Shown: piece by piece, positions 55,964-64,000 of the stretch
Position numbering within the stretch: position 1 is the stretch's first letter
Layout: every line of letters starts with the position of its first letter
Source: Taxawa tesnikishii (nom. ined.)
Lineage: Eukaryota; Ascomycota; Dothideomycetes; Dothideales
Reading direction: 5' to 3'
Assembly (NCBI GenBank): GCA_030247885.1
Contig: JAPDRO010000012.1
Span: 806,001 to 870,000 of the forward strand
Length of the DNA: 64,000 bases
The notes under the pieces: model-generated
The model's database searches: none
What the model saw: the letters and a program-made list of their open reading frames with translations, nothing else
Told to the model about the DNA's origin: nothing
Translations under genes and position numbers: made by a program

Positions 55964-58179
55964 ATGCATTACTCGTCGTTGTTTGCCGCGGCTACGCTGC
56001 TTGCCTGCGCTATAGCCGGACCAGTCCCTGACACCCATGCAGTCCACGAAAAGAGAGATCTCTCGCACCACCTCGCCACTTCTAAATGGGCGAAGAGAGA
56101 CAGGGTTGGCAAGTCCACCGTGCTGCCTATGCGCATCGGTCTCAAGCAGCAGAATTTGCACAAGGGGCCTGAGTGGCTTATGAGCGTGTGAGTCTTCAGG
56201 AGTATTGACCTTGTCGGATGCCGCAAAGCAACGGCCTGAGGTCCGGGATGTATGGGTGTCGGAGCTGATTTCTCAATCCGTGTACAGCTCGCATCCGGAC
56301 TCGTCGAGTTACGGCAAACACTGGACATCAGACGAGGTCATTACTGCGTTCCAGCCTTCCGAGGAGACGGTCAATGCTGTTCGGGACTGGCTCGTCAGCC
56401 ATGGCGGGATCAGCAACAGTCGCATCACTCACAGTGACAACAAAGCATGGCTTGCGTTTGACGCCACCACCGAGGAAGCTGAGAACCTCCTCCATGCTGA
56501 ATATCACGAGTTCAGCCACAAGTCCACCGGCAACACCATGGTGGCATGCGACCAATATCACGTTCCTAAGGCTATCCAAGGACACATTGACTATATCACG
56601 CCTGGTGTGAAGGGCGTCAACGTTGGGCCTCGACTCGCAAAGCGTAGCCGTGGCAAGCCAGGAAAGCCAGGCAACCCCATCACCTGGCAGCCTCCCAAGA
56701 TCGTGAGCCACCCACACATGCCCAAGAAGTCCAGCGAGCTTCAGACGTGCGATGTGGCCATCACTCCAGCATGCATTAGGGCACTTTACGACATCCCCTC
56801 CAGAACCCCAATGCCAAGGTCAGCCCAAACAACTCCATGGGTATCTTCGAAACAGGTGACACTTACTCGCAGGAAGACCTGAACCTCTTCTTCGCCAACT
56901 TCACCTCCTACATACCAAACGGCACCCATCCCATCCCTAACTTCATCGACGGCGCTTCAGCCCCTGTTCCGGTCTCGCAGGCAGGTGGCGAATCTGATCT
57001 GGACTTCCAGCTCGCCTATCCAATCATTTACCCTCAGACCACGACACTGTACCAGACCGATGACGCTTTCTACACCAGCGTCAACAGCACCGCTTCCGGA
57101 ATCTTCAACACCTTCTTCGATGCCATTGATGGCTCCTACTGCACCTACTCCGCCTACGGCGAAACCGGCAACGACCCGACGCTTGACCCTACCTACCCCG
57201 ACCCCCAGCCCAACGGATACAAGGGTCAGCTCATGTGCGGAGTCTACAAGCCTACCAACGTCATCTCCATCTCCTACGGTGAGCAAGAACAAGACTTGCC
57301 AGCTTACTATCAAGAGCGCCAATGCAATGAGTTCCTCAAGCTCGGCCTGCAGGGGTGAGCATCTTCGTGGCCTCCGGTGACACCGGAGTTGGCGGCATTC
57401 CTGGCGATGGTGCCGCAAACGGCTGCTTAGGACCCAACGCAACTATCTTCTCCCCACTCAGCCAAACTCCTGCCCGTGGCTGACCAACGTGGGCGCCACC
57501 AAGGTGTACCCTGGCCGTACCGTCTTCGAGCCAGAAAGCGCAGCCAACGATCCGCCACACAACCCATACCGCAACGCTTACTCCAGCGGCGGTGGCTTCA
57601 GCAACATCTTCACCGTGCCCGACTACCAGGCACAGGCTGTGGCAGACTATTTCGAGAATCACAACCCGCCGTACCCGTACTACTACGACGGCCAGTACAA
57701 CAGCACTGGAGGCGGACTGTACAACCGTAATGGAAGAGGCATTCCGGACGTCGCTGCCAACGGCGACAATATTGCTGTCTACGTCAAGGGAAGGGCAGTC
57801 ACGGAAGGTGGAACCTCCGCCTCGGCACCGATCTTTGGCGCGATTGTCAATCGTATTGTTGAGGCAAGACTGGCGGCTGGAAAGGGCCCGGTCGGGTTCA
57901 TCAACCCAGTGCTTTACCAGAACCCCCAGGTTCTGAACGATATCACGAACGGAACGAACCCGGGATGCGGGACTGAGGGATTTAGTGCAGTCAAGGGGTG
58001 AGTTGTACAAGTGTGATGCAGGTAGATGCGGGTGCTGACTGGAGCGTTAGCTGGGATCCTGTCACTGGGTTGGGTACACCGAGCTTTCCTAAAATGCTCA
58101 AGGTGAGTCAAGAGCATGAGTCGTCATACTACAGTGCAATTGAGCTGATCGTTTCTAGTTGTGGATGAGCCTTCCGTAA
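55964..58179 (+). CDS. Secreted sedolisin (S53 family tripeptidyl peptidase-like serine protease)
   Basis: Exons 55964-56187, 56288-57997, 58051-58102, 58159-58179; about 669 aa. A signal peptide (MHYSSLFAAATLLACAIAG) leads a long propeptide with KRD and KRSR processing sites; the Pro-kumamolisin region includes YGKHWTSDEVITAFQPS. The mature domain starts near TCDVAITPACIRALYDIP. Catalytic Glu and Asp fall in GGESDLDFQLAYPII, the oxyanion Asp in ASGDTGVGG, and the nucleophile in GGTSASAPIFGAI. The C-terminal calcium site lies around GWDPVTGLGTPSFPKML, and the protein ends LWMSLP. Sedolisins work at acid pH outside the cell, removing tripeptides for nutrition or host-protein breakdown. Three frame steps, at CCCC (56794-56797), GGGG (57352-57355) and CCCC (57452-57455), are each solved by one added base. 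With all active-site residues present, real loss of function is doubtful. Confidence 0.92.
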
Positions 58180-58501
58180 GGCGATTACGACCGTGCTCGA
58201 TGAGTGCGACGTAAAAGGGAATGTCTGCGTAGCGCAAAAACATGGATTACTGAACTTTGAACAGAGTGTATGAGTGGCATCTCAGGATATCCCAGGAGGC
58301 ATGTTGTATGTTTGTGCCTCGTCGAGAGATGCCCAACATCCCCGATGAGCGCTCTATCTAGATAACTTAGCGGGAAGCTCAGGCTTGCAGACGACATTCT
58401 AGCGTACACAAGACTCTTCCGCCTAGAACATCTCTGCTCGAAGCGCTCCACTGTACCTCCACAAAAGCACCTGCCGGTAAACTACGCATACTGAATATAA
58501 C
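58180..58501. other. Intergenic, convergent 3' ends
   Basis: About 0.3 kb between the sedolisin and the disrupted membrane-protein gene. No coding signal. Confidence 0.5.
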
Positions 58502-59330
58502 CTAAAACAGCACTCTCAATCGCGTACAGAAATACAGCCCTGCAGGGATGAAGAAGGCCAGACATGCAGGCCACTTCATCTTATAAGCACCGGGGTATCG
58601 AGACCAAGATTCTCGTAGTTCTCTCTTGCGCAGATGACGACTTCTGCGGTTCCGTACACGGCTGAAAGACACCACATAACCATGCAGTTGGTTCTCCACA
58701 GCTTGAACTCCCATTCGGTTTCGAAACTGAAGTTCCACCTAATCAGATGGATGCTAGCGAACACGGCCGTTGCTACGCCCAGCGCAACGTGCTGTCGCAA
58801 GTTCGTCGGCTGCGGATCGCGGTCGTTAGGGATACGCTTGAGCGGCCGCGTTTGCAAACCCCAGGAGCAGATCCATCAGAACACGGTTTCGCTCCACTTT
58901 CCGGACATATAGATGCGCGGCTCGATGAAGTCGAGCGGCGTGTCACGGAACAGCTCCTTGGCGGCCTCGCCCGCTTCGGTAAGAATCGTAGCCATACTAT
59001 GCGAAATGGGCAGGTACGTGGGCGCCTCGACATCTAGAGGCTTGTGCAGCCAGAACCACAGCGTTGTGAGACTGCAGAAGGACAATGCGATAGTCGACAG
59101 CTCGAGCGGCGTGATGGGAAGGTGTTGCGCCGCGCTACCAATGGTTCGCGCCAGAATATCGTCCAGTAGTTGTCGGTAAGGGATGGCACGTTTAGGTGTA
59201 ACATGCTCCAGAGACAGATGAAGAGTGTTGAGACGCAGCTTCAGACGATGTCCATTGTACCGCGGGAGTTGGGTGAACTGACCCAGCCCAGACGGGTCGA
59301 GGAAGTGGTGATGGCCGAGCCATTGTAGGA
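58502..59330 (-). pseudogene. Disrupted fungal multi-span membrane protein gene
   Basis: Minus-strand fragments in several frames add up to the C-terminal part of a fungal-specific membrane family. They are LFICLWSMLHLNVPS, then RAIPYRQLLDDILARTIG with ELSTIALSFCSLTTLWFWLH and KPLDVEAP, then KRIPNDRDPQPTNLRQH, TAVFASIHLIRWNFSF and EFKLWRTNCMVMW, and finally SRYPGAYKMKWPACLAFFIP with AGLYFCTRL. An in-frame TGA lies at 58876-58878, between SETVF and WICSWG. Two frame changes follow the usual one-base pattern, near 58590 and near 59200. The N-terminal half seen in relatives was not found upstream. Either this is a decaying truncated copy, or a gene damaged in the assembly; the in-frame stop favours real decay. 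Function of the family is unknown. Confidence 0.6.
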
Positions 59331-60143
59331 GTTAACGTTGGTGATGTTAGCGAAGGGCAGAGCTCATGCTTGTCAAAGGTTGGTTTGCATGAAAGACAGA
59401 TTGTGTTCCACGGTAGCGATGAGGTTGTTCAGATTGAGCTACACCGACGGTAGGACAGTCGGCGGAATAAGAACTCGTTCGTGTGAGTTGAGGAGATGCA
59501 AGGCTGAAGCCCTCTCTCAAACACATATGATGATGAGCGGAGCAGCCCTGGCTGTACCTCTGACAGTTATCGCCCCCTTGAAGGAGGGTGGCTGTTGGCA
59601 TACAGCTCTCCGCCATCCAGCTGGAACATGGACGGATTGCATATCCTAACATGATACCTAAAAACAGAAGCGTTGATACATAAACGGGGCGCAGGGCACA
59701 CCTACACGAGCTGGGGCGGGTTGTGAGGCACAGCAAAGGCGTTCTTGGCGCTTAAGTAGGGCCGCAATTCAAACAAGGTTACAGGGAAGTAACTACACAC
59801 ATACCATCCATACCCCCGAAGCTAGAGACTATCCGCCGTCATTTCGTGCAGCCCGCTTCAGTCCAATCTTATCAGTGGGTGAGATCGATCGTTAGAATCC
59901 CTCTTTCAGGATCTTCGTGCCTTCATTGGCTCGATAGGCCCTGTTTTTGCTGTGGTGGCTACCTCGGCGGCAAATCAAGCAACTGAATGCAGCGCCTTGC
60001 CGATACATATCGTGCTGACGAGTGTTGAGCGACGATACAACAAGTTCCTGGCGTTTCAGCGGAAGACGTACTGTTTGCGTTCTGGAGGAGCGACCGACGT
60101 TCGAACAAGCTCTGCGGGAGACCCTCAATCGTACCGGGGCACG
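59331..60143. other. Intergenic, no gene recognised
   Basis: About 0.8 kb between divergent genes; no supportable frame. Contains the promoter of the MpaB-like gene. Confidence 0.5.
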
Positions 60144-61609
60144 ATGAGCACAAACACCTCCATCTTCATCGGTGATGATTCAACTCTACAACCATCGGGC
60201 TCATTTGGACTCTCCTTCCCGTCAGAGTCATGGCTTCCGCAAGCTGTATGCGCTGCATTGGCTTACTTGCTGGTGGTGCGGTTGTTACGATATCGCAGGC
60301 TGGAAGCGACTTTCCGGACGACAAAGTACAAGACCAGGGCCGACTACGGGTCCATGACACTGGGGGATGCCCACAGCATACAACTTGCTCTTGCTGAATT
60401 AGAGTTTCCGAAAGTATTTTCAAGTTCCGTATTCTTTGCCTTGTTCAAGGTATGTACAGCATCGCCTAACGTACACTCCCGAGCTAAGCGTACTCTCAGA
60501 CGTACGGTATTCCGAGTATATCGCGACTTCTTGTCGCCACCGGACAACTGGCAAGCGATGAGACAGCTTCGAAGAGGGCGGCCGATACCAGCATCATCTT
60601 AACAGAGGTGGTACTCAATAATCCAACGTCCAAGCGGACGATCGACGGCATTGCGCGCATGAATTATCTGCACGATCGCTATCGCAATGCGGGCAAAATC
60701 TCTGATGCTGACATGCTTTATACTCTGAGTCTGTTCTGTTTGGAGCCTATCCGCTGGACAAACAAGTACGAGTGGCGGACCTTGACCGATTTGGAGCGGT
60801 GCGCCATGGGCACGTTCTGGAAGAACATGGGAGAGGCCATGAGTATCCCGTACACGCTTCTGGAACACAACAAACAAGGCTGGACGGATGGTCTGCATTG
60901 GCTGGAAGATCTGGAGGCCTGGAGCCTGCAGTACGAGAAGGCTTACATGGTGCCAGCGGAGTCGAACAACAAGCTTGCGCGGATTACCCTGGACCTTGCA
61001 TTATACAAACTCCCAAGCGCGTTGCACGGTATTGGCTGTCAGTACGCGGCGGCGTTGCTTGAACTCCGGTTGCGCAAGGCTATGATGTAGGTTTGGTGCC
61101 CCCAGAAGTCAGCTGAAATGGCTGACTGACTGCTACCGCAAAGCGGGAATGGTCGAGAACACTGGGCACGAAGAGCCATATGCTAAACTATATACCAGGA
61201 TCAAAGAGCCCGGCACCTTCTTCACCACGACACTCTCAGCTGTTCTCCAAGCACGGAAATACTTCATTCGTTACCTGCTCCTCCCACGACCGTACTGGCT
61301 CCGCAAGCGCTGGTTCTCAAGCGAACCTGACAAGGCAACTGGGAAATACCACCCTGCGCGCGCGATAGCCCATCCGTGGTACATAGCGCCAAGCGTATAC
61401 TCTCGATGGGGTCCGATGGCATGGATCACCTGGCTCTCCGGGAAGCCGTTACCAGGCGACGGGGAGACAAGTATGAGCCCGAGGGTTACTTGCTCGCTGA
61501 GGTCGGGCCTTCGGCGCTCAAAGGCAAGGGCGGAGCGGAGATGAAGGGAGAGAGGATGAGGGTTGAGAAGTTGAATATGAGGGTGGGATGTCCATTTGCA
61601 AAGTGGTAA
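60144..61609 (+). CDS. ER-bound oxygenase, MpaB/DUF2236 (rubber-oxygenase-like) family
   Basis: Exons 60144-60449, 60500-61086, 61199-61609; 434 aa with one base restored. After a short luminal tail there is one membrane anchor (AVCAALAYLLVVRLL, about residues 33-47). The DUF2236 domain follows: SSSVFFALFKTYGIPSISRL, SIILTEVVLNNPTSKR, GIARMNYLHDRYRNAGKISD, DMLYTLSLFCLEPIRWTNKY and EWRTLTDLERCAMGTFWKNM. The histidine of MNYLHDRY and the Arg/Asp/Glu cluster around TLTDLER are the conserved features of this helical, heme-type fold. The C terminus has PRPYWLRKRWF, AHPWYIAPSVYSRWGPMAW and KYEPEGYLLAEVGPSALKGK. MpaB cleaves a farnesyl side chain in mycophenolic acid synthesis; this paralogue has no biosynthetic neighbours and its substrate is unknown. 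The frame steps at GGGG (61461-61464), fixed by one G. Intron 2 (61087-61198) rejoins KAMM to IKEPGTFFTTTL. Confidence 0.88.
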
Positions 61610-62326
61610 ACTGGTCTACGTACCGGTTTTTCGAGTGTATGTTGCATAAGGTGAGCGACTGGAGCCTGTAATTCAGGTATGGAGGAATTTCATCTACGGT
61701 CACAGAATGCGCACCCCGACCGGCCAAGAATCAGGGTCGCTGAAGCCACCCAATGTGAACGACTTCCATGCTGATACCGAAGAGGTGCAAGAAGAGGCGC
61801 CTATGTCTCGAAAGCCGGGAGGCAGAACGAAAAGTCGAGCAAGCGGCTTACGGTGAAGGCGAAAACGGTATGCACACCCTAGTCGTCTGAGCAATGAGGG
61901 CGGTGAAGACTAGCTATACATGTGTAGCAGCAGTAAACGCGATAAGCCCTTTTCCGTCTTCGGGTGGACTAGGCTTGCCGTAAATCCTCTCCGGAACTTC
62001 TCAACCTCTGCTGCAACGTCGGTCATGCGGGACAAGCGCGGCAGAGACACCGCAGAGGATCAGTACACGTAGGGGACAGGCTATTGGCATCGTGATGCGT
62101 GTTGTCTGGCAGATAGACCGCTCTTGACAAGGCATATCCGGGCAATTATCTACTGGAAGCCCCGGGGTGTATTGCTTTGAACATGGTATGAATTTTCTTC
62201 CGGATATGGAGCGCAACACCGCAGTCGATAGATACGCTAACGATCTGCAAAATTTCTAAGACCCCACGTTCTTCTCTTCCACGTGCCGCTCAACAACCTC
62301 TTTACTCAAGTTCGAAGTAAGGCCCG
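61610..62326. other. Intergenic, convergent 3' ends
   Basis: About 0.7 kb. Short frames only; none supportable. Confidence 0.5.
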
Positions 62327-62944
62327 CTAGGTCAAGCAGGGCGTCCCATCTGTCAGATGAGGGGCTGATTTGTCTGGACCAGTCTTCCTCTTCCTTGATC
62401 CGCACATGCGTACGGTCGTCCAGTCGTTCTCCGTCCCACCGGATTGACGAAGCATCCCCGTCTCATCCGGTCGCTTTATTATGTTACTACTGTATCCGGC
62501 GCCGGACGAGGTCGTTCCATGAACATGGCTGAGCCCTTCCACCTTCTCCTCCAGGGTGTCCAGCTCTTCGTACAGGGCTGCCTGAACTTCTGCAACAGAG
62601 GCTGCCGGTAAACGAGGGGCCACGTCGGCCCGGAGATGGTCGACACTAGCGCCAAGCCGGATAAGACACTCGGCGATCGTCCGATACAACTGCTTGACAT
62701 CGACGCCGATCGTTTGGTAAGGTGGAGGTGCTTGCTCGGCAGGCCCGCTGCGGACGTCGCACATACTGGTGTCGCACACATTCTCTTTAGGTAAACTCGG
62801 GCCAAATCCCAGCATCATGTTGAGGAAGAAGTTGCTAAAGCTGGGCTGGGAGGAGAGGTGGCGTTCGGTTATCGCCAGATAGTTGCTCACTTGCTCCAGG
62901 ATCTGTTGGTCCGTAAAGGCTGATGTAGCAGGTCGCCCGCCCAT
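62327..62944 (-). CDS. Hypothetical protein with coiled-coil segment
   Basis: Uninterrupted 205-codon frame with a natural-looking start (MGGRPATSAFTDQQILEQVS) and protein-like composition. Residues 95-150 form one or two amphipathic helices (VKQLYRTIAECLIRLGASVD, EVQAALYEELDTLEEKVEGL) that could be a short coiled coil. The C-terminal 50 residues are polar and basic (GSRKRKTGPDKS). No signal peptide, membrane segment or known domain was seen. A second small coiled-coil ORF lies 0.37 kb upstream on the same strand. Confidence 0.5.
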   Translation of the reverse strand: MGGRPATSAFTDQQILEQVSNYLAITERHLSSQPSFSNFFLNMMLGFGPSLPKENVCDTSMCDVRSGPAEQAPPPYQTIGVDVKQLYRTIAECLIRLGASVDHLRADVAPRLPAASVAEVQAALYEELDTLEEKVEGLSHVHGTTSSGAGYSSNIIKRPDETGMLRQSGGTENDWTTVRMCGSRKRKTGPDKSAPHLTDGTPCLT

Positions 62945-63318
62945 TTTCGCTGGGTTTCGTGGCGGCTGTGGTATTGAGGAGTTGAGCTGGATTGGTTCTG
63001 CAGTGGTTGGAAGGAACAGATTGCCTGGGACAAGGACGTTGTATTTATATTTTGAGAGCAGGCATCAAATTTGAGAGAGTTATGGGACAAGGAAAGCTAC
63101 CTTGGAACCGGAAAAATCCAAAGGACGGCACAGAAACTTTACAGATGCTGCTGGAAATCAGTAGGTTCATGGCTTCCGCTATTATATAATTTCCAAGCCC
63201 CTTCTATTGTGGGTTTGTCCTATTCTTCGTTTTCTCCTGCTGACGTGTTCTCTGGATTTTCATCCAATGTAGCGTGTGATTGTTCAACCTGTCCCCTTAA
63301 CGCTCGAGTGGATCCGTC

Positions 63319-63753
63319 CTAGTGCAACCGGACGAGAGCATCAGCCATGCTTTGTTGAATGTCATGCGCTGCATCTTGAACACCGGTGATATCCTCTTGG
63401 ATGGTTTCCAAAGTCTCTATATTCCTCTCGATGTTGCCTAATCTATCGAGGATGTCGAAAATGGCTGGACTCGGTTGGGAGAGTTTATCTTCCCATCGAA
63501 AAGTGTCTTGAGGTCGAGATGAAGTAATTTTATGAGAAGCCATGTGTGCAGTGTGAGATGATGACACCTCAGGTCCGGAAGTGGTGCCCGTGAGCTCAGG
63601 ACACTCGTTATCATCAGTCTCGGCAGGAAGTTCGGCGGCGGCCCCGGTGAAAAGGACCTTGTGTGTCGAGTCCTTGTGCAAGTGAGAAAGATGTTTCTGA
63701 GCACGATAATTGTGAAAGTGTAGACATAGTAGAAGCAGAACTGATATCGCCAC
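63319..63753 (-). CDS. Hypothetical protein with C-terminal coiled coil
   Basis: A 144-codon frame. The first 20 residues are hydrophobic (MAISVLLLLCLHFHNYRAQK), which could be a signal anchor or just 5' sequence; an internal Met (MASHKITSSRPQDTFRWEDK) may be the true start, giving 74 aa. The last 50 residues are strongly helical and heptad-like (FDILDRLGNIERNIETLETI, QEDITGVQDAAHDIQQSMAD). No family recognised. It may be the 3' part of a longer gene or a recent orphan. Confidence 0.4.
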   Translation of the reverse strand: MAISVLLLLCLHFHNYRAQKHLSHLHKDSTHKVLFTGAAAELPAETDDNECPELTGTTSGPEVSSSHTAHMASHKITSSRPQDTFRWEDKLSQPSPAIFDILDRLGNIERNIETLETIQEDITGVQDAAHDIQQSMADALVRLH

Positions 63754-64000
63754 AAATATTCATCCTGGGATTTCCTGCATCTATGAGCAGTGCTAAGCTT
63801 AGAGAATCTGCTCTGAGAAGACACTGCTGAGGGTGTTACACACAGACCTCAATAAGGCTCTGACCGGGACGTGCTGTGCTTAGAGCGATCTGATCTCCAT
63901 CTCGATGGAAGTTGTTTGACAATGGTATTCTTGGCATTTTTGGAGCCGCATGCGGGGACGTGTCTAAAATTATATGGTGGTATAATAGTGGATTACTATC
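63754..64000. other. Right edge of window, no gene recognised
   Basis: The final 247 bases show no coding signal on either strand. Confidence 0.4.

Overview
The window is nuclear DNA of a filamentous ascomycete (Pezizomycotina, most likely Dothideomycetes). The support is short spliceosomal introns of about 48-125 nt with GTRNGT/YAG borders, fungal-only families (CYP53 benzoate hydroxylase, GT69 mannosyltransferase, Sla1, sedolisin, MpaB-type oxygenase) and moderate GC. I see no prokaryotic features, no CRISPR array, no rRNA, no convincing tRNA and no intact mobile element. Gene models were spliced by eye and checked by phase and total length; they are predictions.

Layout. 1-587: 3' end of an FMN-dependent alpha-hydroxy-acid dehydrogenase (+). 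1028-2051: Cys3/MetR-like bZIP factor (-). 2984-4304: TatD-type nuclease (-). 5969-8080: GPI mannosyltransferase Gpi10/PIG-B (+). 8.1-10.6 kb: no gene, several short tandem repeats. 10663-14820: full-length ABCB (MDR-type) transporter (+). 15535-19351: Sla1 endocytic adaptor (+). 20026-21367: CAP59/CMT1-like GT69 mannosyltransferase (-). 23605-25642: DUF7896-like zinc-finger protein (+). 26183-26913: SnoaL-like protein (-). 27976-32393: Snf2/Sth1 remodeler ATPase with bromodomain (-). 33-37.2 kb: almost gene-free. 37207-38842: membrane-anchored fucose-lectin-like protein (+). 39866-41540: CYP53 P450 (+). 41942-42727: F-box-like protein (-). 43729-46955: compact housekeeping block of BUD31 (-), complex I LYR subunit (+), RPC19 (-) and HIS3 (+). 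47803-49596: 11-exon seven-helix membrane protein (+). 49.6-52.5 kb: no gene, but a perfect hairpin and a cluster of five copies of one 9-mer. 52506-55004: C2H2 plus ankyrin protein (+). 55964-58179: secreted sedolisin (+). 58502-59330: disrupted membrane-protein gene (-). 60144-61609: MpaB/DUF2236 oxygenase (+). 62.3-63.8 kb: two small orphan ORFs (-).

How the genes work together. There is no obvious biosynthetic or defence cluster. It is a mosaic of housekeeping genes (transcription, splicing, respiration, histidine, GPI anchors, endocytosis, chromatin) and single accessory genes for surface, secretion and detoxification.

Two observations stand out. First, otherwise well-conserved genes (HIS3, SLA1, CYP53, ABC transporter, sedolisin and others) carry about 14 frame breaks, each explained by one missing base in a short homopolymer. 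This looks like systematic deletion error in the assembly rather than mass gene decay. Second, the 47.8-49.6 kb gene, once spliced, encodes a receptor-like 7-TM protein with the cysteine pair and glycosylation layout of a GPCR, but I cannot place it in a named family.
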